Shown piece by piece: positions 50,150-62,369 of a DNA stretch of 64,000 bases. Both the position numbers and the translations under genes were made by a program. Numbering within the stretch: the stretch's first letter is position 1; each line of letters opens with the position of its first letter. The notes under the pieces were generated by a model, which saw only the letters and a list, made by a program, of their open reading frames with translations, searched no databases and was not told the origin of the DNA. Source of the DNA: Taenia hydatigena (taxonomy: Eukaryota > Platyhelminthes > Cestoda > Cyclophyllidea > Taeniidae). The DNA lies in contig JADWOT020000007.1 of assembly GCA_036345935.2 (NCBI GenBank), forward strand, positions 5,813,568-5,877,567, in the 5' to 3' direction.

Positions 50150-52510
50150 GGTTCCTTTTCTTTTTAAATCAGTTCCAAACTTCTCGCATCATGCTCTATG
50201 TAGTCAATGTATCCACATGGTTTTCGCAAGAACTGGATCGGTGTAGTTCGCCTATGCTTCTGCTTGCGATTCAAGACATTTTTTCACGCGCAGCGTTGCC
50301 ACTTTTGATTCCTGTCTCTCTCTGTCATGAAATATGTTGCATCACTTGGTAGTAGTGGTAACTCAAGACGCCGCCAATCCGCGGACATGCTCATTGTTGA
50401 TCCCCTGACTCCCTATACGAGCTATTTTCCTCCCGGTTGGTATAAATGCCCATACAACATCTTAAACCACTAGTAGATGTTCAGTTTTGGCCTCATTAGT
50501 AACGTGGTGGCCAAACCTAGCCAAGGCATTTAAGCTGGATGTTGAACAGTTGCACAAGAATTTGGCACAGGCTGAGCGACCTTTGTGTAGTAAACGTCCA
50601 TGGTCTAATGCAAAAGCAAAGCCCGACCTTTGCAGCCGTTGCATGATCTATTTTCTCCAAAAGTATGTGATCTGGATTCCTCAGAAAGGGATGGTGAGTT
50701 GAAGTGCTCACTCAGGTCGAGTAGTTAAGTGGATTGGTGCTACTGCCGCTGCTACTACCACTACTACAATTTTCGAGCAACCAGCGAGATAACACTGGTA
50801 GGCCGACATCTTACCAATGCTATACATTGATGGAGACCGCCTTCCTCCTTTGTGGCATCCGCATGATGCCTCTTTGATGAAGATGTGCGATCTGTATCTG
50901 CCAAGAAAGGGATGGTCAGAGCGAAGCTCTCGATGAGGTTGGATACATGGGTTGCGGTCAGTGAGACAACTTTCTTGTGGCAACTTCTTATTTACGATAT
51001 GCAATGAACGAGATTCCTCCACGTATTTACCTCATTTCAGGTACTTTGGTTTTACAAGCTCCATTCGTCGGCAAAGAAGAAGGTAGTAGAGTATGTAGTG
51101 CTTCGCCACTTTTGCGCTTGAATTTTGCTGTAGACGGCTAATATTACATCTTTGATGCAACTAATACAATTATTCAATCTGATGCGAATGTATTTAGACA
51201 ACACTGTTAATACTTCGTTACACTTCATTACAACGTGAAGTGTCCAGTTGTAACTGTAGCTGCAAACTTGCGGGTGGTTCGAAATGACGCCATGCAGAGC
51301 GAATGAGTTTAATCGAAATAGATAATGGAGGACTGATGCATGCTAAGGGAATGTTAGGGATGCACGGGCGCTAAGTAATGTTCATTCCTCTTTGCGTGTG
51401 TCTACGTGTGATTCTTCAAAGCCTTTCCAAATAAAGTATTTTTCTGAGCTAAAAGTCCTCCTGTCTTGTGCTAGTGATTGTTGTATTCCTACTAACTCCA
51501 CTGCTGCTCCTGCTGATTGTACCTTCCTTGCCGTTTTATACCTCTACACGAAGGCGTGTTTAAGCCACCACCGAAAGGGCGAGTGGCCAGTGCTCTGCTC
51601 CGTAGACACCTCTTTGCCGGCTCATCAACTTTGATGGTTGATCGATCAGTGGATTAATGTAATAGATAAGACCACTTACTGTGGTTCCATTGCGCGGTAA
51701 TTGGGATTCTGCTACGAATACTACGTACATATGCATTCCACGTCACCGTTAAACTTGGCGCCGTTCCGCTGACTTGGTTGGTATGTTTATCACAGAACTT
51801 CAGCTTAACTGAGATTGTTTCTCTCCATATCACTCTGCGTCCTTAGGAATGGGACACTTCCTAGTCCGGAACCTTTTAGCTGAGGTGATAGCTGAGCTAA
51901 ACGCTGGATTTTGCCACTGAAAACAGAGACGAATCCAAACTTGACACAACGCTCCAGTTTTATGCGCTCTTTGGTAAAATTGTTGGTGGTCGGCTAACTG
52001 CCGCACGGTGCGGCAATTTTCACGCACATGTAGCGCAAGCCATCGGTACAAGTTGAGGGTGCAGATATACGGCGGCAGGAACCCGCCGAATCGTAAGTGC
52101 ACACAAACATGCACCCATCCTTTTACGCTGAATTACATATTGTCCTTTAAATCTATCTAGTTTAATTAGACATGCCTCTTCAAAACTAAGTGGAGCCTTT
52201 TATATCTGCGGCAGGTACTGCCGATTGGATGGAAATCACATTTGGGTGACTTACGGCTGACTGTACCTCCGTTAAAGCTACCTTTACCCATTTCTTGTGC
52301 AGCATATTTCTTGCACAGATCTTAAGTAAGTGTTTATGCCACTACTGGTGCGTATTAAATACTAGCAAGTCCAAGACAAGGTCCGAGGGGTAAAGCGGCT
52401 ATTCACGTTGGCACCAATCATGATCGCCCTGGTGGTGATGTTATTGCCACCGCTGTCCTTAGTTTGAAACTCACCGATTGATCTCTCAACTTCTAAACTA
52501 ATCCACAAAA
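50150..52510. other. region between W repeats; no firm gene
   Basis: A plus frame at about 50,520-50,660 lies between a CAAACCTAG acceptor-like and a GTATGT donor-like site and could be an exon. The product is not recognised. The stretches ending near 50,695 and 50,930 share GTGATCTG/GCGATCTG and AAAGGGATGGT motifs, hinting at another small duplication. Confidence 0.3.
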
Positions 52511-52514
52511 CAAT

Positions 52515-53025
52515 GATTTGACTATTTAACTGGCCGACTGATTCTTTGATTTTTTATTTGACTGACCAATTAAATGATTTATTCACCCTTTGGTTCTTTA
52601 CTCCTATTTTGGCTCTGCTGTTTGACTGATCACCAATATAATTGTTGCGTATTTTAGTCAGCAGATTGGTAAAATCCTTCACTAGGAGTGGGTGATTTGT
52701 CCCATCCATGTAGACAGAAGCAAGGCCACAGCGCTGGTGATCAAATGCCTACTGGTTTAATACCCTCCTTTGGCCCACTCGTCAAATGGATAGAATTTGC
52801 TGACTGGTGCTGTTGGCTTGTAGTACCCGCCTTACACCAACATCATGCTGATCAATAGCAAGGTCGAGAGAGAACTCGAAATGGGAGAGGTGCTGTTTGA
52901 TTTCCAAGTGGTTTTATCAACTCTTGCTTTTGGGACATAGGATCACTTTGGATCTCTGTCACTGCAACATTACCTGCAGACAATGTCGGTAGCTCCAAAT
53001 CCTGCTCCATGCATACCCGATCACT
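52515..53025 (+). repeat. diverged direct repeat W, copy 2
   Basis: The partner of 49,575-50,145, same orientation, about 2.9 kb away. There are many substitutions and indels and no coding potential was recognised. Confidence 0.55.
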
Positions 53026-53029
53026 ATGC

Positions 53030-56000
53030 CATATTTCGTCTTCAAGTCGGTCTTTAACTTCTCACTTTATTCTAAAGCGTAAGAGAATACTTTACAAGCA
53101 CAAAAATTGCGTTTCTGCTGTTTGCCCACAGCGCTGTTTTCCGGTATTCAGCCTTAATGTCTTTTTATATTCGTGCTTAGTTTGAACAGCATAAAGAAAT
53201 CAAACGGCAGTTACACCGATCAATCACTTCATGTAATTTTGCAGCCAGCTTTATTGCGCCCACCTGTCTATCAAGTCACACCAAGGTAAGTTGGCACCCG
53301 GTATTCAATACAACCGCCCTCCTTATGCTCACAAAAACCCCTCCATGGTCACCGCCGACGCATGTTATTCAGTCGACTCCAAAGCCACGTCAACGAATGA
53401 CACACTACACCCTGGCAAAAGCCAATGAACTCATCATAAATATCAACCACCGCCCATTGAAATGAAGTCATGCATGACGCTTTCAAAATAGCCAATTGTT
53501 CCACCAAGCGAGATCTCCCCTGCACCTTCCACAGGAAAGAATACACTCAATTGTTAAATTGGTCAAACGACATCCTCATTAGAGTGCAAGAGAATGTTGA
53601 CATCGGTGGCGGAGCGATCGAGGACAGGCTTGACCTCACCTCTCACGACTAGAGAGTAGAAATTGATGCGCTTTCTATTTACTTTAGCGCAAACCAGCAC
53701 TTCACACACTAATCGGCCGTCAGTCACAAACGCGATGACATCGTAAGCAGCAGCAATGCAGCCCCCACACTCGCAGCTCCGTGTCCTGCAGTGACTGCCT
53801 TCTGCCACAAGATTACCCGAATCGCAGCGATGAATGCTGTTGATATGGGCCTCGACTTTAATGGCAGGCTGCATACACCCTCGCCACCACTCGTCGACAA
53901 TCACAAAATCCTATTCATTGGAAGAGCAGATAATCCACTCAGTGGTCATCATGGAAACAGTGCACACGCTGATTCTCGCTAGAGACACGTTTGTTCTGGG
54001 TCGCGAGTTGATTGGCTTTGGCGGGTTTAATTAATTCACGCGGAAGTAAACACATCAAACATCGCAACAACGAAATGCATGTGCAAATGTGCCACTTTTT
54101 AAGGATCCATCCGAAGAGAGAACAAGGCGATAATTGGGGATTTTCTTATTTTTGCACATAACGATAATGGATGAGCACTTCAAGTCAACTGCCTTCCGTA
54201 CGTCCTTCTCAAAGGCAAGCAATTCAGAGAAAAATCCGTACCCAGCTAAGGCACTGCAGCTAACTATGCCAGCTACCAGACCCACCACAGTTAATTTGAA
54301 TTGTGTGAAAATTTTCTAGAAGCCTAACACCAACCAGACAAACCAAGAAAACGAAAAAGGACAAACAACATAATCATATGATTGGTATTCATAAGGCCGT
54401 TTCATAACGGCATCATAATCATGAGGATTGATATTCTAAGTTGTAATAGAATCGCTAAACAAGGCTGATAACGATGAAAGACCTTAGAGGCACTAGACCT
54501 TTCGATGACCAGCGGGACAGTCGCACAACTGGAAATTGCGCTCCATCTAACCGAGTAGGCTCACTCCATAGTCCACAAGCAAGAGGGCAGTGGGCACAAG
54601 GCCTTACACATTGGTCAATTTCTGCTTCACAAATACCTCTAGCCGCTCCTTTAGTGCAAATTTGCGCAGATAGTTGACTATGTTTACCATTGATTGGCCC
54701 GTTTTTAAATCAATGCCTGTCAAAAGTAAATCGGCCAAAAGTCTGATGTTTATAATACGATGGTGCTTCAGAGTAGTCTAGACCATGTGAAGTCGCGTCG
54801 TCGACATCTGAGACTGTCGCATGATATTCAAGAAAGAGATCTCAGAGAAACCTATTTGGCCCTTACCAATAGATCAATCCATTACAAACGATTCTGCATA
54901 CCAGCACACCCTCATCCACCACAAGGTTAGTATTGTGGTGGCGGGTGGAATGGGTAATGAGTTGATAGCATTAAAAGGCCACTTCTAGTCACAAACTAGA
55001 TAGCCTATCCGTCAGTTACCGCCACACCTCCAACGTTAGCAAAAGAAGCGAATGCCCAGCATCTTTTAATGAAATGACAGGTAGTGTAGCATCCATTTGA
55101 TGTACATGATATCCCCTTCACAGCTACCGTAGGTGTAAGCTATGTGCTTCACTATTCACGTCAAAAATGACTCTGAATGGTCATCCTCACGTTAGTCTGC
55201 GGTTTCGCGTGCGTCAGCGGCAAGACAGTCTCCCACTACCATTATAAACAGAAGCTACCTCAAAGTGATGCACTCATCGTTGCGAAACTCATCGACCCGC
55301 ATTCATCAGAAGGCACACTCCATCACCTCATAGCATGCCTTTAGGTGCTATGCAACAACTGTATACAGAATCGCTCTTATTCGGTATTCTCGAAACTCCA
55401 ACTTAAAAGCTTTCTATTTTATTGGTTCATATTGAGCAGGGGGCACTCTAAGTACACTACTACTCATTTGAAAATCGAGGTCAAGTAATTGCTGCATTTA
55501 GCCGCAACCTAGTTTTCTGCCTTCTAGCCGCCAGTCTCGCGCCCACTGGTCGCAATCCCTCTGCTCACTCATCAAGTCGGTGAGGACACCTCCAATAGAG
55601 TCTCAACACTTTTATTTTCTGGTTGATGGTCTAAAGTCTTCAGACAACCTCCTATTTAAATGTTTTAGCAGCAATTACGAAATCGAAATGAAGCGAAATG
55701 AGATATGCTCTTACCTGGGTGAATTGAGAAACATGGAGAAGGTTCAATTTCGGATCCTGTTCCCTTCAACTACCACCATCATCATTAGGAACGGACACAT
55801 TCACATTCATTTACAATTCAGCACCATTACAAGTACCAAAGAGACCAATGTTCTCCTAGCTTTCTTATGACTTATCCAAGATCCTAGATTTAGCATGATC
55901 CATAAGGAGAATCATATGTCCACAGACAAAACGCACATATCAAACAGTGACCTTTAAGTTGACAAATCATTTTATTGGTATGAGATTAAAATCATTTGAC

Positions 56001-56180
56001 CAAAAAATTGTACAAAACTGCAAAATTTAAGCGTAACTATACTTGAAATGCTTTTAAACACGCAGTTGCAAGCACATTTGTAATCAGTATTCAAAAGTTT
56101 ATGAAAGAAACTTGTGAGAGCTATTATGCGTGTTTAAAATAAACGAAAAAAATGCTTCAACATGATGTATTTGCAGTACT
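53030..56180. other. non-coding or unresolved
   Basis: The minus strand at 53,904-53,563 has a 113-codon open frame with several Cys residues (CRTRSCECGGC), and the plus strand at 55,580-55,870 has a 96-codon frame. Neither resembles a family I know and neither has convincing splice or start context. The rest is featureless. Confidence 0.3.
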
Positions 56181-56185
56181 TTGCT

Positions 56186-56357
56186 TGTTGGAACTACTGG
56201 TTTCGGTCAAGGTCACAGAGGTGGCCGTATTGCCCTAGCTGCGTAGGCTGGCGTCCATGCCACGCCAGCAGCTTATTTCCCTCTGTCCGTTGAATATATA
56301 TATCCTACTCTAGCATTCTGCCCTCTTTTGCCTTCCAGGGAGCCTCGGGGCGCTACA
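56186..56357 (-). mobile_element. solo-LTR-like element, copy 2 (172 bases)
   Basis: The inverted partner of 22,982-23,153. It reads on the minus strand from TGTAGCGCCCCGAGG to TTCCAACA, with an internal TATATATATTCAACGG. The five flanking bases (TTGCT and GTATT) do not match, so no target duplication is visible. The equal length of both copies and their TG...CA ends support an LTR. Confidence 0.55.
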
Positions 56358-56359
56358 GT

Positions 56360-57580
56360 ATTTGCTTAAAAATAAAGTTTAAACCAAGGACTTAAAATCG
56401 AACAGAGAAACATAAGCCATTATTTGCTACCATGATATCTCAAAACTCCCTTTCAATAGTCCTCAGGCAGAATATGAGCATTTGGCATACGAAAAGGACC
56501 ACGACATCTAGTGCAGCCCACAGGTCAGCTTAGCCATCCAGTGTAAAGCGAGACCGAGACATAACCAACCTCTTGCGCCAGTAATCACAACGTATTAAGC
56601 GTTAAATTAAAAAATGCTCATGAGCGAATCGTCCCGGTCAGACTCGCGAATCTGAACCTTCTATTCTCTCGCACTTCTTTTGGATGCATCGCAGCTAAAT
56701 ATTCATAATTTTAAATTGTCCCTTATATGGCGAACACATAATAATAACAGGATACTTATCGAAGGCACAAATAATGAAGTTGCCCTCTTCATCCGACTTG
56801 CTTTCTTCTTGAATTGGAATACTAGTTTTCCTATTGCGACTCCCTAACTATCGCTGCTTGCACTGCAACACCTCTTTTGGGGGACTCCGATCTTACGTGC
56901 CCGCCTGAATTACCAAGAATGATAGTGATAAAATAGGCAAATTGTCTCCACCTGGGACTAAAGTTTACGCCGAGTTAACATCCTGCTTTACCTATTTTGC
57001 CTCTTTTGCCCCTTGTTTACCTAATTTTTCCCGCTCTGATAGACGCAAATTGGGCGCTTTAAAACCTTTCCTTTCTCAAATCGAGGCGCTCGCTTCAATC
57101 TAAAGGAGTCAAAATACCAGAAACAGGGGTAGATATGTGGTTGTCAGTTATTTAGCGGGTGCTGGAATGTTGCTGATGTGTCGGGTTAAGCCCAATTAGC
57201 CATTAAACGAGCGACCAAATGGAAACCCACTTCTTTAGTATAGAACTGTTCGTCCGGTCGTCTAAAAGTACATGTTTAAAAAGGAGAATGAGATGCACTC
57301 AAGTATACCCACGCGCACACGATGCCACATTTAATACGACCCTTTAAAAGGACAAAACCACGAACTGGGCATTGACATGCAAACACAACCTTAGGACAAA
57401 AAGAATATGAGAAGCCGATACACATGGTGAACAGAGTGTAGGTGAACTTAAGAGGTAAGAACGCATTCGTACCCGTCATTGTAGGGCGCTGTTCTTTACT
57501 CCTGTTCGAATGCATTCAGTCGAAAGGAGAAGAATCACATGTCTCGAAAACCAGGAACATTCTATCATGTGCCATCATTT
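56360..57580. other. non-coding, nothing recognised
   Basis: AT-rich DNA with no supported exon, RNA gene or clear repeat. Confidence 0.5.
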
Positions 57581-57589
57581 TGCTCACAA

Positions 57590-57860
57590 TCACTAGCATT
57601 GGTTAGTGCAACAATGAAATGTTAGCCCCTGAAACATCCAAAGGTGATTGACACTGGGGTCAACTTCAACACACCCCGTAAGATCTCTTTTTAATTGTTG
57701 CTAATGCAGAGCTTCGACATTTATTAGCAGTTCTATGTGGATTATTCTGTCTCTGTGGTTTGATGCCATCGTTCACACAGGATTAGATGACTATATTAAT
57801 ACGCCAACACTTACAATTTTTGCAGTTCACGGTGCGTATTGCAAATCAAGGAGAAAAGTA
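57590..57860 (-). repeat. dispersed repeat family Y, copy 1
   Basis: The reverse complement matches 59,760-60,060 and 62,080-62,350. Shared landmarks, read on the minus strand, are TTGCAAT-ACGCA, the GAGACAGA-TAATCCACATAGAACTGCTAAT segment, TCTTACGGG-GTGTTGAAGTTGACC and CACCTTTGG. The ends are approximate. Confidence 0.6.
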
Positions 57861-58738
57861 AAGCATCATTAGCGACCACGGGAGGGCGGGCTATAATTTT
57901 TCAGTTATTTAAGCGAAATAATTTGCTTAAACGGTAAACGTGGTCCGGTTCTTGTGGTATTTGAGAGTGTCGGGTAGGATGAAGCTAGCATAAGTCGCAA
58001 AAACAAATCCTTCTTTATAGGGGTTGGAAAGTTTAGTAAAGGGTACCGCCATTTCAGCTTTTATGCATTTAAATACGATTTTTCGCACGCATTTAACGCA
58101 AGCAGCTTGGCGCAATCAAGTACCAGCAGAATCATAAAAATGGACTCATAGAAATACGTTTGGAGGGAGTTGAGGTTTTTCTACTGAAATAGGCATTAAT
58201 TAAGTCGTCCATTTCATTGCTTCTATAAATGACACAGAATCAGGGGATGGTGTTGCTATGAACTATTCCAATACACCTCAACCAGCCAATGCGTTCTGAC
58301 TGCTATGTGGTGGAAACTGAAATTTAATTGATGCAAATAGGCTCTTTGATGTTTGAAGGTCTCACCAATGGTGGTCTATTCATGAGAATTAACCAAATCA
58401 CTACTACAACAATTATATAGCTAAAGATGTGCACTAAAATGCACTTGCATCGTTTGCTAATATAGTCTTAAAACATCCACTTGGTTATCAGTGAGCTATG
58501 GATCAGGACAAGCATAAAACATAACGAAGAGTAGACGAGGTTAAAAAGACTATTATAAACTAGTAGGACAGTGACATCAAGACTTAAAGTGAATGTGCCG
58601 GACAATTTTAAGTAATGTCATTGACAAAGCCAAGATATTTATGGAATAAGTTAATGGTAGACTGCCAAATTAATAGGAAAAGAACAATAGGGATGCTATG
58701 AAAAGCCTTCTTGGTGCAGGCATCACTGGATCCTGTGA

Positions 58739-59431
58739 TTAGTGTATGGCATTGGAAGACGGTGCAGGAGATTGTGTTGCATTGGTTGGCACCGACACTT
58801 GTGTTGCTGTTGGACGGTTGGCAGATGTGATCAATGGTCGCTTTGCATTGAGTGTTACTGGAGCCTGTGTTGGAATTGCACTGTTGGCTGATGACTTCGA
58901 TAGTTGCGTTGTGGTAAGCGTCATAGGAGCCTGTGACGAAGCCGTACTGTTGGCGGCCGTTGCAGTTGGTTCCTTTCCACGGGACGCTAATGAAGTTTGT
59001 TTCAAAGTTGTGGCATTGGAAGGCGGCACAGGTGATCCGTGACATTGGTTGTCGCTAAAGCCCGTGCTGATGTCAGACTGACAGATGGTGTAGATGTTTG
59101 GGATGTGTTAAACGTTTTGGCACATATTTTGTAAGTGTGGCATTGGTAGATGATGAAGACGGCTTCGTTACATTCGAAGTCATTTGGGCCTGCCTTAATG
59201 TTCTCGCATTGGTAGAGGGTAAGATAAATTCCGTTGTATTAGGCAGTTTCAGAGTCTCCGTTGGTGTTCATCCTTGGCAGTAAGCGCCGCGAAATCTTGT
59301 AGTGGCTCCCTGCCACCTATCATCGTTCCTGACAACTTTACCTCCATCGGCATTTTCCTGTAAGAAGCACCTCTGTAAGCAAAAATACCGAAGATGAGTA
59401 TCATAATAAAAAGGGTTTTAAACATCAGCAT
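58739..59431 (-). pseudogene. secreted Ser/Thr-rich mucin-like gene, frame broken
   Basis: On the minus strand a start at 59,431 opens a frame with a short hydrophobic N-terminus typical of a signal peptide (Leu/Ile/Phe-rich, residues 1-20, with GASYRK after it), open to 59,249. A Thr/Ser/Asn-rich frame follows in another phase (about 59,266-59,073), then a third (about 59,041-58,739) rich in Thr, Ser, Ala and Pro. Short Asn-Ala-Thr motifs recur across the second and third. Such composition would be heavily O-glycosylated, as in surface mucins of parasitic flatworms. Uninterrupted translation fails at two or more points. Introns could rescue some joins, but I see no convincing splice pair, so a decayed copy is the better reading. 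Confidence 0.42.
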
Positions 59432-59629
59432 GATAGTCTTGTGTTCTACAAATTCCTTCCAGACCTCTGGTTACATTTATAGTCTATGCCCATGCGTAGG
59501 TGTATTTTGTAAAGTCATGAGATGACATCACCAACTTCCAGTTCACTGACACCATATCGGAAATCAACCGAAAGGCGTGAACACAGCTAAGGTATCATCA
59601 CCGCTTTTTTGAAAAAAGAGAGATTTTCA

Positions 59630-60090
59630 TGCGAAAACCAGAAGCAGCAACAGCTCTACACTATAATGTTTATCCCATCTTACGACATCAAGTACACGAG
59701 AATTGAGCCACGTTTTTTGCTTAAACCAATTGTTCCGCTTAAATACCCAGAAAATTTAGGACCACCCTCCTTCTGGGGATGCTAATGATGCTTCACTTTT
59801 TTTAAAATTTGCAATACGCATCGCAAAGCGCAAATCTTGTAAGTGTTGACGTATTACTATTAAGTCATCAAATCCTGTGTGAACGTTGGTATCAACCCAC
59901 GGAGACAGAATAATCCACATAGAACTGCTAATGAATGCGATGCCCCGCATTCGCAATGAGTGAAAAGAGACATCTTACGGGTGTGTTGAAGTTGACCTCA
60001 GTGTCAATCACCTTTGGGTGCTTCGAAGGCCACCATTTCATGCTGGTACACTAGCAAATGCTAGTGCTTGTTAGTGAAGCAGCTGCAAAT
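59630..60090 (+). repeat. dispersed repeat family Y, copy 2
   Basis: Aligns with 61,890-62,360 in the same orientation and with 57,590-57,860 inverted. It lies just upstream of the mucin-like gene's start, so it could overlap that gene's promoter region. Confidence 0.6.
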
Positions 60091-60099
60091 GGTAGATTT

Positions 60100-60765
60100 T
60101 TGTTTTATAAATCCGTTCTGACTTTGTTATAAGTGTCATGTTGTATTCTACGGCTACCTTTGCATTTATTACACTATTTTACTTAAATACGCATTTATGC
60201 TTTTGCTCTGATTCAAGAATATTTATTAGAATACATACCACGGCGTGTAACAATAACTAGAACAATGAACGGCAGCAGTAAATGCGACTGTCTCGTCGTA
60301 TGTTGAGCGCATTTTTCACTTGTTAAGCCTGTAACTCGGTTTACAACTGTAGTGTAGGTTAAGGCGGCTAGTTGAATAGCGCTGGAACACGGACAAATGT
60401 ATGCACATTTATCGTGATTCCATTTAAATATGCAGCGCAATTGAAACCAGTGGCTTGTGAGACTATGCTTGACTGGTGGGCATGTGATTTTGCTGTACTA
60501 TTGTCGGGATTCTCCGAGTTATTTATACGATTAGTCGCAACGCAATGCAATGCAATGTCTGCCTTTTTGAACTATTCAAGCAACAATAAAATCGATTTTG
60601 TATCGTCAGATTTGCTGCATATCAAAGTCTAATAATTGCCTTTCTGCAATAAACATACAGTCATAACACCTCAAATCATCCTGCCATACAAGACCAATAA
60701 TAATGCTAAAGAGCGTGTTTTTCAAAGCGTGCTTTTTCTGCTTAAAAAACCAGGGATTGAATAGA
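60100..60765. other. non-coding, nothing recognised
   Basis: Overlapping frames on both strands at 60,372-60,632 have no recognised family. A short GCAATGCAATGCAATG run lies at about 60,543-60,558. Confidence 0.4.
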
Positions 60766-60769
60766 GCAG

Positions 60770-61500
60770 CTGTGATGGATGGATGGGACAAAGTATAAAG
60801 TGTGGTTCAGCACTGTCCTCCATTGTGAAATTCCTGAAGATGGCCAGCAAGTGGAGACTACAGCTACGAAGTGCAAAGGTCACCGGGCATTGAAGCAAAG
60901 AGAGTCAAGGAAATTGGCGCGTTGGCATCCACTGCCCGAATCGCTTTTATATCAACCAAATAAAAATTAGCCCCTCAACTTCTTTATCAGCCCATCCCTT
61001 CGTAATGAGTCTGGTTGCGGCCCATATCTCAGTAATATCGCTGTCCTATAGAGATCCAATTACTCAAAAATCATCATCTTAAGCCAGCATATTATGTGAA
61101 GTTTGCAGGTACAGCATCTACGAATGATGGTCAACAAGAACACCATCTAAGTCAGTAACAGCACGCCGAAATCAAACATATGCGGCACATTAAGGAGAGA
61201 ATATTGCGCTGCAAGATAAATGCTGTCGAAATCGACAAATGCACCAGTAAGTGAAGTCTAGAATCCCATTCGCAGAAAACATCTGCCTAAAGTAGCCGAA
61301 CACTTGCCCACGATCGCCACGGCAAGATGAGCAGCTATGGTATAAACAAGCAGCGTTCACCTCACTCATAATGATCTTTGAGAACGAATTGATGCGTTCG
61401 ATATGTTCCAGCACAACATACCTTGCATATTAATTTGCTCTCATTCTACATGCTTGATGACACCAGAGGCAGCACCGCAGCACCTATGATTGCAGTCTGA
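60770..61500. repeat. dispersed repeat family Z, copy 3
   Basis: About 60,820-60,920 matches 33,140-33,240 and about 61,350-61,490 matches 4,750-4,910. This copy links the modules seen separately elsewhere and may be closest to full length. Confidence 0.45.
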
Positions 61501-61889
61501 TGTTCCAGGCGGTTGCAAACTGCAATAATTCCGACCGAATTAACAACTCACGAAATTTCTGCCTGTTAGAAACCTACTGATGCACCATCTCACCATCCCG
61601 CAGGTGAAGACTCGACAATGCACTTGCCATTGCAGCCACGTGTGCACTCGAGAACAAAAGTCGACCACGTCTTACTTAAGCAACCACATAATGGCTTGGC
61701 AATGCTTTCACCACCTTAGAATTCTCGAATAACCCATTTCTGGCTACATGCAATCACCACAGCATCTTAAATGCGCAAAGCATTTAGCGAAACGACAAAA
61801 TAAAGCTAGATGATAAGAATGAGTGACAATAGTGCAGTAAATGGTAGATGCCGCATTTTAAAGAAGAAAGAGAGTTAAATGCAAAAAGC

Positions 61890-62360
61890 AGGAATAGCGG
61901 CACCCATACTTCATTTTTAATGCTGTAAAGAGATATTTTAACTTTTTTGAGCTTCATCCTGATCTGCGGCCTCAAGTACCTTGAGAGCTGTGCCACATAT
62001 CTCGTCTAAACCATTTGTTCCGCTCAAACACCTTGAAAAACTTTTGGATTACGCTCCTTCTGTGGCGGTTAATAATATTCTACTTATTTCCATGATTTGC
62101 AATACGCATCGTGAAACGAAAATTGCAGTTGTTGGTGCATTACAATAGAGTCAACCAATCCTATGTGATCTTTGGTATCACCCTACGGAGACAGATTAAT
62201 TCGCATGGAACTGCTAATCAATCTCGATGACCCGCATTTTACAGCGATTGAAAAGAGACGTCTTACAGGTGTGCTGAATTTTACCTTAGTGCCATTCGCC
62301 TTTGGATGTTTCAAGGGCTACTATTTAATTCTGCTACACTAACCGATGATGGTACTTGTA
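61890..62360 (+). repeat. dispersed repeat family Y, copy 3
   Basis: Shared with copy 2: TTGTTCCGCT, TTGCAATACGCATCG, CGGAGACAGA, GAACTGCTAAT, GAAAAGAGAC-TCTTAC and CCTTTGG. Divergence is moderate and no coding potential was seen. Confidence 0.6.
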
Positions 62361-62369
62361 AGTAAAATG

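Noticed and set aside
58608..59045. 145-codon minus frame rich in Cys, Asn and Thr
   Set aside because: It overlaps the mucin-like sequence in another phase. The repetitive DNA keeps several frames open, and the Thr/Ser/Pro frame fits a known protein style better.
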